DNA from: Roseibium sp. MMSF_3412
GTDB taxonomy: Bacteria > Pseudomonadota > Alphaproteobacteria > Rhizobiales > Stappiaceae
Length of the DNA stretch: 64,000 nucleotides
Assembly (NCBI RefSeq): GCF_030733265.1
Contig: NZ_JASHJI010000005.1
Span: 248,001 to 312,000 of the forward strand
Direction of reading: 5' to 3'
The first letter of the stretch is position 1. Each line of letters opens with the position of its first letter. This document shows positions 32,846-41,378 of this stretch, piece after piece. Position numbers and translations under genes: made by a program. The notes beneath the pieces are model-generated. The model saw nothing but the letters and a program-made list of their open reading frames with translations, had not been told where the DNA came from and searched no databases.

Positions 32846-33769
32846 ATGAGCGAACGCAGGAACATAGCGGTCCTCGGTGCCGGCCTGATGGGCCATGGCA
32901 TCGCCTTGACCCTTGCGCGCGCCGGTCATGAGGTTCGGGTCTACGATGCTTATCCGAACTCTCTCGACACCTTGCATGAACGCGTGCGCACGAGCCTGAC
33001 CGCGCTTGGTGCCGGAGATGCTGAAACGGCGGATACGGTTGCCCGCATAGCACCGGTTTCCCGGTTGGCTGACAGTGTTCGCGACGCCGATTTCGTCTTT
33101 GAGGCAGCTCCGGAAAAACCGGACCTGAAACGTGCGCTATTTGCTGACGCCGAACGCCATGCGCCGGCCGGTTGCATCTTTGCATCCAACACATCGGTCA
33201 TCCCGATCACGACCATCATGCAGGACCTCGGCGAACGTGGCAGAGCGCTCGGAACCCACTGGTGGAACCCGCCGCACATGATCCCGCTGGTCGAAGTCAT
33301 CCGCACCGAGTGGACCTCCGAAGCGGTGGTGAAGGCAACGATGGAGCTCCTGGCCTCGGTCGGCAAGACGCCGGTGCGCGTCGAAAAGGACGTTGCCGGG
33401 TTCATCGGCAACCGGCTGCAGCATGCAATGTGGCGCGAGGCAATCAGCCTTGTCGAAAAAGGCGTCTGCACCGCAGCCGATGTCGACACTGTGGTCAACA
33501 CGAGCTTCGGACGGCGCCTGTCCGTACTGGGCCCGCTCGCCAACGCGGACCTGGTCGGCACCGATCTGACACTCGATATTCATGAAAACGTACTGGCCGA
33601 TCTCGACAATCGGCCCTCACCTTCTCCTTATCTGCGCGGCCTTGTGGAGGCAGGAAAGCTCGGAATGAAGTCTGGTGAAGGTTTCAGGGGTTGGACACCG
33701 GAGGAAGCGGATCAGCTCCGCCAGCGTGTTTCAACTCACTTGCGCAGGCTGGACACCATCTTGGAGTGA
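32846..33769 (+). CDS. 3-Hydroxyacyl-CoA-dehydrogenase-type (carnitine-dehydrogenase-like) oxidoreductase
   Basis: A 307-aa protein with VLGAGLMGHGIA NAD loop (residues 9-20), SNTS (114-117) and catalytic-type His138 in GTHWWNPPHMIPLVEVI. The helical domain carries DVAGFIGNRLQHAMWREAISLVEKG. It lacks the hotdog thioesterase fused to the carnitine dehydrogenase at 5257. Free 3-hydroxy acids rather than CoA esters are likely substrates, since the BKACE enzyme in the same operon needs a free beta-keto acid. It follows the SDR by 3 bp. Confidence 0.83.
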   Translation: MSERRNIAVLGAGLMGHGIALTLARAGHEVRVYDAYPNSLDTLHERVRTSLTALGAGDAETADTVARIAPVSRLADSVRDADFVFEAAPEKPDLKRALFADAERHAPAGCIFASNTSVIPITTIMQDLGERGRALGTHWWNPPHMIPLVEVIRTEWTSEAVVKATMELLASVGKTPVRVEKDVAGFIGNRLQHAMWREAISLVEKGVCTAADVDTVVNTSFGRRLSVLGPLANADLVGTDLTLDIHENVLADLDNRPSPSPYLRGLVEAGKLGMKSGEGFRGWTPEEADQLRQRVSTHLRRLDTILE

Positions 33770-33810
33770 ACCGCCTGCGACCTTGAAAAGCGCATCTGGG
33801 AGGATAGACG

Positions 33811-35097
33811 ATGACGCTCATTGGAAAGAAATTCGGCATCTCACGCCGCGGCTTCATTGCCGGCGCGACGGCGGGACTGGCGGCACCTGCCATCCTGACC
33901 AGGACCAGGGCATATGCAGCCGACCCGGTTATCAAGATCGGCCATGTCAGCCCCCGCACCGGGCCTCTCGCCGGCTTTGCCGAAGCAGACGACTACGTCC
34001 TGGCCGGTATCCAGAAAGCTCTTGCAGGCGGTGTTGAAAACAACAACAAATCCTACAAGGTCGAGATCATCTCCAAGGACAGCCAGTCCAATCCGAACAG
34101 GGCAGCGGAAGTCGCATCGGAACTGATCCTGAGCGACGAGGTCGACATTCTCGTCGGCGCGTCGACACCGGACACCACCAACCCGATCTCCGACCAGGCG
34201 GAACTCAACGAAGTCCCCTGCATCACAACCGATTGCCCGTGGCAGCCCTACTTCTTCGGCCGCAACGGCGATCCGGCCCAGGGTTTCGACTACACCTATC
34301 ACTTCTTCTGGGGACTGGAAGACGTCATCAAGGCATTTCTCGCGCTCTGGGAGGAAGCCGGCGTCGAACGGAAAGTTGGCGGACTGTTCCCCAACGACGC
34401 GGATGGCAACGCCTGGGGCGACGACAAGGTCGGCTTCCCCCCTGCCCTTGTCGGCAGCGGGTTCGAACTCACTGATCCGGGTCGCTACCAGCCCTTGACC
34501 GACGACTTTTCAACGCAGATCTCCGCCTTCAAGGAAGCCGGATGCGAGATCGTCACGGGCAACATGATCCCGCCCGACTTTGCGACATTCTGGTCGCAGT
34601 CGGCGCAGCAGGGATTTCAGCCCAAGGTGGTTACCATCGGCAAGGCACTTCTGTTTCCTTCGGTCATTGAATCCCTTGGCGACCGCGGCGACGGCCTGAC
34701 CTCCGAAATCTGGTGGACACCGGAGCATCCGTTCTCTTCATCGCTGACCGGCGAAAGCGCGAAACAGCTGGCGGATGGCTATGTCGCCGCTTCCGGCCGC
34801 CCCTGGACGCAACCGATCGGCTTCAAGCACGCACTTTTCGAAGTCACGACGGATGTGATCAGGCGCACCGCCGATCTTGAAGACCCGAACGCGATCCTGG
34901 AGGCCATTCAGGCTACGGATCTGCCGACGGTGGTCGGGCATGTCAATTGGGGCTTCGGCCCGGTGAAGAACGTCTCCAAGACACCGCTCGTTGCCGGCCA
35001 GTGGCAAAAAGGTGCCAACGGCATGGAACTGGTCATTACGTCCAATCACAGCGCGCCGGAGATCCCCACAACCGGCAAGCTGAAACTGCTGGCGTAA
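33811..35097 (+). CDS. ABC transporter substrate-binding protein (Liv/amide type), Tat signal
   Basis: A 428-aa periplasmic binding protein. A twin-arginine signal (SRRGFIAGATAGLAAPAIL) ends near AYAAD; the mature domain opens VIKIGHVSPRTGPLAGFAEADDYVL, typical of Liv-type type-I binding proteins. Members bind amino acids, amides, urea or aromatic acids. It heads the transporter portion of the operon. It is larger than classic LivK (about 370 aa), as for many alphaproteobacterial paralogues with unusual ligands. Confidence 0.85.
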   Translation: MTLIGKKFGISRRGFIAGATAGLAAPAILTRTRAYAADPVIKIGHVSPRTGPLAGFAEADDYVLAGIQKALAGGVENNNKSYKVEIISKDSQSNPNRAAEVASELILSDEVDILVGASTPDTTNPISDQAELNEVPCITTDCPWQPYFFGRNGDPAQGFDYTYHFFWGLEDVIKAFLALWEEAGVERKVGGLFPNDADGNAWGDDKVGFPPALVGSGFELTDPGRYQPLTDDFSTQISAFKEAGCEIVTGNMIPPDFATFWSQSAQQGFQPKVVTIGKALLFPSVIESLGDRGDGLTSEIWWTPEHPFSSSLTGESAKQLADGYVAASGRPWTQPIGFKHALFEVTTDVIRRTADLEDPNAILEAIQATDLPTVVGHVNWGFGPVKNVSKTPLVAGQWQKGANGMELVITSNHSAPEIPTTGKLKLLA

Positions 35098-35158
35098 TGC
35101 CCCATCGGCGCACGGCTTCACCGCCGTGCGCCCAGGTTTTCTTCCCCAAGAGGCGTTT

Positions 35159-35887
35159 ATGGCTCCAGTTCTCGAACTCAAGGACGTGTCCAAATCCTAC
35201 GGTGCGATCACCGTGGCCGACCAGCTCTCCTATCAGCTCGATCAGGGCGAAGCCCTTGGTGTCATCGGGCCGAATGGGGCTGGCAAGACGTCCATGTTCA
35301 ACCTGATCACGGGAACGGTCCGGGCCGACAGCGGACAGATCGTCTTCGGCGGCGAGGACATCACGCGGCATTCGGCTGCACGAAGGTGCCGGCTGGGCGT
35401 TGCCCGCTCGTTCCAGATCCCGCAGCCCTTTTCCGGCATGACCGTTTTCGAAAATGTTCTGGTCGCTGCAACACACGGAGCCAAGCTGCCCGCGCAAAAG
35501 GCCAATCGGCACTGTCTTGAGATGCTGCAGCTCACAGGTCTGATCGACCGGGCGAATGATGTTTCCGGCTCGCTCACATTGCTCGGCCGCAAAAGGCTCG
35601 AACTGGCCCGCGCGCTTTGTGCACAGCCGAAGCTGTTGCTGCTGGACGAGATCGCCGGCGGCCTGACCGAAAACGAATGTCATTCCCTCGTCGAAACCAT
35701 CAATACGATCCGGGCGACCGGCATCTCGATCATCTGGATCGAGCATATCGTGCACGCGCTTTTGTCGGTCGTGGATCGTCTCATCGTGATCGATTTCGGC
35801 CGGAAGATCGCCGAGGGCGACCCGAAAGAGACGATGGCGAGCCGGGAAGTGCAGGAAATCTACATGGGAGTGGATGCCGATGCCTGA
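35159..35887 (+). CDS. livG: Branched-chain-type ABC transporter ATPase (LivG type)
   Basis: A 242-aa ATPase: [16 protein letters not shown]alker [16 protein letters not shown]alker B, and [14 protein letters not shown] as H-loop. The signature region is degenerate ([17 protein letters not shown] replaces the usual LSxGxQ), which matches LivG-type subunits loosely. The ATG at 35159 follows AAGAGG; upstream codons from 35126 lie in the binding-protein 3-prime spacer. It pairs with the LivF-type gene that overlaps it. Confidence 0.85.
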   Translation: MAPVLELKDVSKSYGAITVADQLSYQLDQGEALGVIGPNGAGKTSMFNLITGTVRADSGQIVFGGEDITRHSAARRCRLGVARSFQIPQPFSGMTVFENVLVAATHGAKLPAQKANRHCLEMLQLTGLIDRANDVSGSLTLLGRKRLELARALCAQPKLLLLDEIAGGLTENECHSLVETINTIRATGISIIWIEHIVHALLSVVDRLIVIDFGRKIAEGDPKETMASREVQEIYMGVDADA

Positions 35888-36584
35888 CGCCCTTCTGGCC
35901 ACCAACGCGCTCACGGCTCACTATGGCGACTTCCAGGCCCTGTTCGACGTCGGCATCAGCGTTCAGCCCGGCGAAGTCGTCGCCATCATCGGTGCGAACG
36001 GGGCCGGCAAGACGACTCTCATGCGGTCGATCACCGGCCTTTTGACCAACCAGCCCGGCATGGTCACCTTCAACGGCGCTCAGATCGGGGCACTGCGTGC
36101 CGATCAGGTTGCCAAAACCGGAATTGCCATGGTGCCGGAGGGCCGGCAGCTGTTTCAATCGCTCTCCGTGGAAGAGAACCTCGTCATCGGCGGACAGATG
36201 GGCCGCAAGGGCGCGTGGGACCTGGACAAGGTCTATGCGCTTTTCCCGGTCCTTAAGGAAAGACGTCTGGTGCAGGCGACCGCGCTTTCCGGCGGTCAGC
36301 AACAGATGGTCGCCATCGGGCGCGCCCTCATGTCCAACCCGGAACTCATCCTGTTCGACGAGATCAGCCTGGGCCTCGCGCCGATCATTATCAAGTCGAT
36401 CTACGACGCCCTGCCCGGGATCATTGGTGAGGGCATGAGTGCCGTCATCGTCGAACAGGACATCGCCAAGGCGTTGAGTGTCGCCGGCCGGGTCTATTGC
36501 ATGCAGGAAGGCAGGATCTCGCTTGAGGGACGTTCAAACGAACTGACCCGCGAACAGATCAGTGCCGCTTATTTCGGTGTGTGA
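35880..36584 (+). CDS. livF: Branched-chain-type ABC transporter ATPase (LivF type)
   Basis: A 234-aa ATPase: GANGAGKTTLMRSITG Walker A, VPEGRQLFQSLSVEENL, signature ALSGGQQQMVAIGRALMSNP and LILFDEISLGLAP Walker B, all typical of LivF. It overlaps the LivG-type gene by 8 bp; an ATG at 35874 is an equally possible start. The ISLGLAPIIIKSIYDALPGI region is standard for the subfamily. Confidence 0.88.
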   Translation: MPDALLATNALTAHYGDFQALFDVGISVQPGEVVAIIGANGAGKTTLMRSITGLLTNQPGMVTFNGAQIGALRADQVAKTGIAMVPEGRQLFQSLSVEENLVIGGQMGRKGAWDLDKVYALFPVLKERRLVQATALSGGQQQMVAIGRALMSNPELILFDEISLGLAPIIIKSIYDALPGIIGEGMSAVIVEQDIAKALSVAGRVYCMQEGRISLEGRSNELTREQISAAYFGV

Positions 36585-36676
36585 AACATGACTGAACCAA
36601 CCCGGGGATCGCACAGGAATCATGCGTTGAGAAAGACTGCAAAAGACGGCAAAGCAAACTGCGGAAAGGCATTTGG

Positions 36677-37540
36677 ATGGAATGGATAAACGCCATCGTA
36701 CAGGGCGTGCTGCTCGGCGGCCTTTATGCGCTTTTCGCCGCCGGGCTGTCGCTGATCTTCGGCGTCATGCGCCTGGTCAACATCGCCCATGGCGACTTCA
36801 TTGTCCTGGCAGCCTTCCTGGCGCTTACAACCACAAGCGCGCTGGGTGTCAGCCCCTTGCTCGCGCTCCTTATTGTGGTGCCCGTCATGGCCCTTCTTGG
36901 CTACGTGCTCCAGCGCGGCATTCTCAATCAGACCCTGGGCGACGATATCCTGCCGCCTCTGCTGGTCACGTTCGGACTGTCCGTGATCATCCAGAACGGG
37001 CTTCTGGAAATCTACAGCGCCGATCCGCAGAAGATGAACGCCGGTGCCATTGAAACCGCAAGCCTCGCCCTTCCGGGCGATCTCAACATCGGCGTGCTGC
37101 CGCTGCTCATGTTCCTTGTCGCGGTGGCCGTTATCGCAGCGCTGCAGTGGGTCTTTTACCGCTCGGCGCTGGGCCGCGCCTTCCGGGCCGTATCGGACAA
37201 GCAGGATATTGCCCAGCTGATGGGTCTCAACAAGGCCCATGTGTTCGGGCTCGCCATGGCCCTGTCCCTCGCCGTTGTCGGTATCGCCGGTGTCTTTCTC
37301 GGTATCCGCACAAGTTTCGACCCGTCGATCGGGCCGGGCCGGCTGATTTTCGGGTTCGAGGCCGTCATCATCGGCGGGCTGGGCAATCTCTGGGGCACCC
37401 TGATCGGCGGCATCATCCTCGGCGTCAGCCAGAACATCGGCGCGCAGATCAATCCCGGCTGGCAGCTTCTTGCCGGTCACATCGCCTTCCTGATCGTTCT
37501 CGCGGTGAAGCCGCGCGGCCTGTTTCCCCGGATTGACTGA
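36677..37540 (+). CDS. livH: Branched-chain-type ABC permease (LivH type)
   Basis: A 287-aa membrane protein with about eight hydrophobic segments and LivH marks: GLYALFAAGLSLIFGVMRLVNIAHGDF and GFEAVIIGGLGNLWGTLIGG near the C-terminus. GGAAAGG precedes the ATG at 36677. Its stop overlaps the LivM-type start (TGATG). It forms half of the inner-membrane channel. Confidence 0.88.
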   Translation: MEWINAIVQGVLLGGLYALFAAGLSLIFGVMRLVNIAHGDFIVLAAFLALTTTSALGVSPLLALLIVVPVMALLGYVLQRGILNQTLGDDILPPLLVTFGLSVIIQNGLLEIYSADPQKMNAGAIETASLALPGDLNIGVLPLLMFLVAVAVIAALQWVFYRSALGRAFRAVSDKQDIAQLMGLNKAHVFGLAMALSLAVVGIAGVFLGIRTSFDPSIGPGRLIFGFEAVIIGGLGNLWGTLIGGIILGVSQNIGAQINPGWQLLAGHIAFLIVLAVKPRGLFPRID

Positions 37541-38568
37541 TGACAACAGCAACCTACTCAATCTCAAGATCATCGCCGGCTACCCGCATCGCGGCGCTTG
37601 CCGGTTTCCTTGTCCTCGCCGCCCTGGTCGCCGCTCCCTGGTGGGCCGGCCGCGCGGATATGCGGCTCTTGAGCGAGATCTTTCTCTACCTCTCCCTCGC
37701 CTGCCTCTGGAACCTGCTTGCCGGTTACGCCGGTCTTGTCTCGGTCGGCCAGCAGGCCTTTGTCGGCTTCGGTGGCTACATGCTGTTCGCGCTGGCGATC
37801 TTTGCAGGCCTGTCGCCATTGGCCGCGATCCCGATTGCCGGACTTCTCGGCGCACTCGTGGCCGTCCCCGTCGCCTTCCTTATTTTCCGGTTGCGCGGGG
37901 CCTATTTCGCCATTGGCACATGGGTCATCGCGGAAGTGTTCCGGCTGAGCTTTGCCCAGGTTTCCTCCCTCGGCGGCGGCTCGGGCACCAGTCTTCCGGT
38001 CGCAATCGTCCGGTCCATGGCCTCCAGCCGCTCCATGCGCGAGGCCACCACATATTGGCTTGCCCTCGGCATGGCCGTTCTCGTTCTTGCCGTGATCTAC
38101 CTTCTTCTTAGATCGCGGAACGGTCTTGCACTCACTGCCATAAGGGACAGCGAGGTCGCCTCCAACAGCTTCGGCATCGACATCTGGCGCCACAAGTTCA
38201 TCGTCTATGTCGTGACCGCAGGGCTGACGGCATCAACGGGCGCCTTGATTTTCCTGCAGAAACTCCGGATTTCGCCGGATGCAGCCTTCAGCGTGAACGA
38301 CTGGACCGCCTTCGTGATCTTCATCGTCGTCATCGGCGGCATCGGCACGCTTGAAGGCCCGATCATCGGCGTGATCGTTTTCTTCCTGTTGCGTGAGACG
38401 CTCGCCGATCTCGGCACGACCTACCTGTTGTTGCTCGGCCTCGTCGCCATCGTGGTCATGTTGAAGGCGCCAAGGGGGATCTGGGGCTTCGTCAAGGACA
38501 GGACCGGTCTGGAACTTTTCCCGCTGTCACGGCGGGTCGTGGACGAAAATCAGAAAAACGGAAAGTAG
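37540..38568 (+). CDS. livM: Branched-chain-type ABC permease (LivM type)
   Basis: A 342-aa membrane protein with LivM motifs: SLACLWNLLAGYAGLVSVGQQAFVGFGGY, GAYFAIGTWVIAEVFRL and VIGGIGTLEGPIIGVIVFFLLRE. It is the partner channel of the LivH-type subunit. It ends 2 bp before the BKACE gene, so uptake and degradation are transcribed together. Confidence 0.88.
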   Translation: MTTATYSISRSSPATRIAALAGFLVLAALVAAPWWAGRADMRLLSEIFLYLSLACLWNLLAGYAGLVSVGQQAFVGFGGYMLFALAIFAGLSPLAAIPIAGLLGALVAVPVAFLIFRLRGAYFAIGTWVIAEVFRLSFAQVSSLGGGSGTSLPVAIVRSMASSRSMREATTYWLALGMAVLVLAVIYLLLRSRNGLALTAIRDSEVASNSFGIDIWRHKFIVYVVTAGLTASTGALIFLQKLRISPDAAFSVNDWTAFVIFIVVIGGIGTLEGPIIGVIVFFLLRETLADLGTTYLLLLGLVAIVVMLKAPRGIWGFVKDRTGLELFPLSRRVVDENQKNGK

Positions 38569-38570
38569 AG

Positions 38571-39509
38571 ATGGCTCGCAAACGGAAAAAGACAATCATC
38601 ACTTGCGCCGTGACGGGTGCCATCCACACCCCGACCATGTCGGATGCACTTCCCTTCACCGCCGAGGACATTGCCGATCAGGCAATCGAGGCTGCCAAGG
38701 CGGGTGCGTCCATCCTCCACCTTCATGCACGCAACCCGGAAAACGGCTCCGTCTCGATTGCGCCCGATCACTTCAAGGCCTTCCTTCCGGTGATCAAGCA
38801 GGCGACGGACGCGGTTGTGAACGTTTCGACTGGCGGCAGCCTTGTGAACACCATGGAAGAGCGGATCGCACCGGCCAAATGGGCATCGCCTGAAATGTGC
38901 TCGCTCAACATGGGATCGATGAACTTTTCGTTCCATCCGATCGCCGACCGGATCAAGGACTTCAAATACGACTGGGAAGAAGACTATATCCGCAACTCGG
39001 AAGGCTATATTTTCAGGAACACATTTGCCGATATCCGCTATGTGGCAAACGAGCTCGGCGGATCACATGGCGTCAAGTTCGAGCATGAATGCTACGATGT
39101 CGGCCATCTCTACAATCTGAAATTCTGCATGGACGCGGGGCTCTTCAAGGCACCCGTCTTCATTCAGTTCATCTTCGGCATTCTGGGCGGTATCGGGCCG
39201 GACATCGACAATCTTGTCTTCATGAAACGAACGGCGGACCGCCTGTTCGGCGACGACTATCAATGGTCCGTTCTTGGGGCCGGCGGCGTTCAGATGCCTT
39301 TTGCAACCACGGCCAGCCAGATGGGCGGAAACCTGCGCGTCGGACTGGAAGACAGCCTCATGATTGCCCGTGGCCAGCTAGCCAGATCCAATGCGGAGCA
39401 GGTCGCCAAAATCCGGCGCATTGTCGAGGATCTGGGCTGTGAAGTGGCGACCCCCGATGAGGCGCGCGAAATGCTGGACCTCAAGGGCGGAGATCGCGTC
39501 GCGTTCTAA
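38571..39509 (+). CDS. Beta-keto acid cleavage enzyme (BKACE / DUF849), unknown substrate
   Basis: A 312-aa BKACE enzyme: TIITCAVTGAIHTPTMS, metal-binding His50-L-His52 in LHLHARNPENGS, NVSTGGSL, EHECYDVGHL and VGLEDSLM. It cleaves a beta-keto acid with acetyl-CoA into acetoacetate and an acyl-CoA. The N-terminal loop (AIHTPTMS) differs from the carnitine-locus paralogue (GSGSTQDKS), so the two should differ in substrate. Last gene of the operon, adjacent to the importer; the dehydrogenases upstream probably make its beta-keto substrate. Confidence 0.85.
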   Translation: MARKRKKTIITCAVTGAIHTPTMSDALPFTAEDIADQAIEAAKAGASILHLHARNPENGSVSIAPDHFKAFLPVIKQATDAVVNVSTGGSLVNTMEERIAPAKWASPEMCSLNMGSMNFSFHPIADRIKDFKYDWEEDYIRNSEGYIFRNTFADIRYVANELGGSHGVKFEHECYDVGHLYNLKFCMDAGLFKAPVFIQFIFGILGGIGPDIDNLVFMKRTADRLFGDDYQWSVLGAGGVQMPFATTASQMGGNLRVGLEDSLMIARGQLARSNAEQVAKIRRIVEDLGCEVATPDEAREMLDLKGGDRVAF

Positions 39510-39541
39510 CCGATGGACGCAAAGCGGCCGTTTGCGGCACG

Positions 39542-40021
39542 TCACGCGGCAAGCGCCTGGCGGGCCCGCGACAGCCGGCTTTTCACGGTGCCGATGGCAA
39601 CACCCATCTGGCTGGCGATCTGATCGTGTGACAGGCCTGAAAAAACGCAGAGTTCGAGGACATCCCTCTCTTCAGGACGCAGATTTTCCAGGCTCTTGGC
39701 GACATCGCCGAGTTCGACATGCTTCTCCTGAGCGGGGGCAGCGGTTACCTGCTCGTACCATTCCTCGATCGGGACATGGTGCCCCCGGCGTTCGACCTTG
39801 CGGAACTCATCGAGCTGTGCATTGCGGGCAATGGCAAACAGCCAGCTCCTGAGCTTCGTGCCTTCCGCATACTGAGCCCGGTTGCGCAAGGCGCGCTCCA
39901 GGGCGGTCTGCATCAGGTCGTCGGCGGCTTCTGACGAACTGGAGATGGACCGGGCGAAACGCCACAAATGCGGGATTTCAGATTGCAGGTCTTTTGAGAA
40001 GCGATCTTGTAAGCGGGTCAT
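39542..40021 (-). CDS. ECF-type RNA polymerase sigma factor
   Basis: A 159-aa sigma-70-family ECF factor. Region 2 carries IPHLWRFARSISSSSEAADDLMQTALERALRNRAQYAEGTKLRSWLFAIARN, visible in fragments; region 4 carries LENLRPEERDVLELCVFSGLSHDQIASQM, then GVAIGTVKSRLSRARQAL. It directs transcription of a stress-type regulon; the target class cannot be told. No anti-sigma gene is adjacent, so partner control must be elsewhere. It is convergent with the BKACE gene (32 bp apart, with a small CGCAAA...TTTGCG hairpin between). Confidence 0.87.
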   Translation of the reverse strand: MTRLQDRFSKDLQSEIPHLWRFARSISSSSEAADDLMQTALERALRNRAQYAEGTKLRSWLFAIARNAQLDEFRKVERRGHHVPIEEWYEQVTAAPAQEKHVELGDVAKSLENLRPEERDVLELCVFSGLSHDQIASQMGVAIGTVKSRLSRARQALAA

Positions 40022-40193
40022 CTAGCCCTCCCTGGCGGCTGTTGCGATGACCAGCATCTAGTGTTGATGGCGATCTTGTTTTAGATCTTTCAAAGGAAGT
40101 TCATGACGAGTTGATAGTCCGTGCGCAAAATCGGCTCAACACTTTGAACCACGCAAAAGTTACTTGTAGTGATCTGGAAAAATCCAAGATGTC
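40022..40193. other. Promoter region of the ECF sigma gene
   Basis: This 172-bp stretch upstream of the sigma factor holds no gene. It borders the MITE-like element, whose insertion may have changed upstream regulatory sequence. Confidence 0.3.
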
Positions 40194-40461
40194 TAGGGTC
40201 AGGACCCATTAATTTGGGTGAATTGGTAGGGATGAATTTGTTCGGATACGAGGCGCAAAGCTGCAGGAAACCGTCCGGTTTCCAAAGATTTGCAACGACG
40301 TTGCCGGGCAAATTCACCCTATCCCTCCGGGACGCAAAAACGGCTTCGGTCTGCTACGTCAAACCGCTCAACCGGGCAGAAAGCCCGCTTGTCGCGCTTT
40401 TCCTTGCAACTCATCGCCGTTTGCTGCGCCAATTTAACCAAATTCATGGGCCCTGACCCTA
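40194..40461. mobile_element. MITE-like element with imperfect 32-bp inverted ends and TA flanks
   Basis: The left end TAGGGTCAGGACCCAT (from 40194) and the complement of the right end (to 40461) match in 28 of 32 positions. Both ends read TA then GGGTCAGG inward, as if a TA target had been duplicated, which is typical of IS630/Tc1-type elements. The ~268-bp unit has no transposase; a 95-codon open frame across it looks spurious (no ribosome site, composition unlike neighbours). It is distinct from the 2270-2570 element. Confidence 0.7.
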
Positions 40462-40678
40462 ACACACGGAAAAGAAAACGGAACTTTCGCCGGCGAGATA
40501 TATCGGTGTCGCGACAAGATCAAAAAATGCGTTCAAAAGACATTTTTTTAAAGTAACATACAAGTTGATAAGTGATTTAGATCACTAATTACAAAAATAA
40601 GAATTTGAAATTTATTCAAAGATAATCGAATAATTTTTCCCGTATATTATAATGAGTGATATTTTTTTAAAATTATTC
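40462..40678. other. AT-rich intergenic region
   Basis: Unusually AT-rich (especially 40500-40680, with poly-T and TATA-like runs). No gene recognised. It leads into the EcfG-like promoter of the small secreted protein. Confidence 0.4.
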
Positions 40679-40703
40679 GGAACCTTTACATGCCCTGAGC
40701 GTT
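40679..40703 (+). promoter_or_regulatory. EcfG (general stress sigma) consensus promoter
   Basis: GGAAC (40679-40683), 16 bp, CGTT (40700-40703): an exact match to the alphaproteobacterial EcfG/sigma-T promoter GGAAC-N16/17-CGTT. It lies 83 bp before the start of the gene at 40786, giving a 5-prime leader of roughly 75 nt. Confidence 0.65.
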
Positions 40704-40785
40704 CATATGCTGTAACCGAGGCGCAGACACAGGCACATCGCCGGGCACCTCTGACCGACACAAGCATACGAATAGGAGCATACCA

Positions 40786-41097
40786 ATGCGTACCAGCAAG
40801 AAAATCGTTTCCTCCGTCATCGCAGCAATCTTTGTTTCCGGCGCATTCGTCGGCACGGCAAGCGCAATCGACTTCGGCGGTCTCTATGGCGACTCCAACG
40901 GTTCCGAGCCGGTGTTTTTCACAAGCAACCAGCAGAACATCAACAACAGCCAGTTGAGCCGCTCCACGAACCGCGCCAAGCAGCCTGACGCCCGCATTTT
41001 TGCCGACTACGCCGACCAGGCCTATGGTGATCTGAATGGCAACCAGCCGGTTTCCGTCCGTCGCCTTCAGGCTGACAACGCACGGGCTCTGCGCTGA
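40786..41097 (+). CDS. Small secreted protein, candidate general-stress gene
   Basis: A 103-aa exported protein: signal peptide (RTSKKIVSSVIAAIFVSGAF, cleaved near ASAID) and a hydrophilic mature part with two similar segments (FGGLYGDSNGSEPVFF and YADQAYGDLNGNQPVSV), which look like a short internal repeat of the YGD-x-N-G-x-x-P-V type. GGAG precedes the ATG. No family recognised; it may be a periplasmic stress protein. The EcfG-type promoter upstream and the terminator downstream define a monocistronic unit. Confidence 0.7.
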   Translation: MRTSKKIVSSVIAAIFVSGAFVGTASAIDFGGLYGDSNGSEPVFFTSNQQNINNSQLSRSTNRAKQPDARIFADYADQAYGDLNGNQPVSVRRLQADNARALR

Positions 41098-41190
41098 TCC
41101 CAAGGAAAGTGCGAACAGTTTGACTGTGCGCATCAGCTGAAATCAGAAGAGCACCGGACGACAGTCCCGTAACCGGGAACCTGTCAACAA

Positions 41191-41224
41191 GAAAGGGCCA
41201 CGCATCGCGCGTGGCCTTTCTGTT
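41191..41224 (+). terminator. Hairpin terminator after the small secreted protein
   Basis: GAAAGGGCCACGC and GCGTGGCCTTTC form a 12-bp stem with one bulged G and an ATC-type loop, followed by TGTTTG. The T-tract is weak, so termination may be partial. Confidence 0.6.
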
Positions 41225-41378
41225 TGAAAAGAAGTAATTGGCGCGGCAGGCTCGGGAAAACGACTTCTTCCACCACGTTGCAAACGCAACCTCCGGCAAC
41301 CAATTGACGTGCCGGGTGCGATCCGTCCTAATGAACGTGACAACAAGACAATCGTACTTCACCGGGGACCTGAGCATC

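Noticed and set aside
36585..36676. Gap between LivF- and LivH-type genes as a riboswitch
   Set aside because: Only about 90 bp, no conserved riboswitch-like folding seen; simple intercistronic spacer.
40169..40456. 95-codon open frame across the second MITE-like element
   Set aside because: No ribosome site, composition unlike neighbours, coincides with a non-coding TIR-bounded unit.
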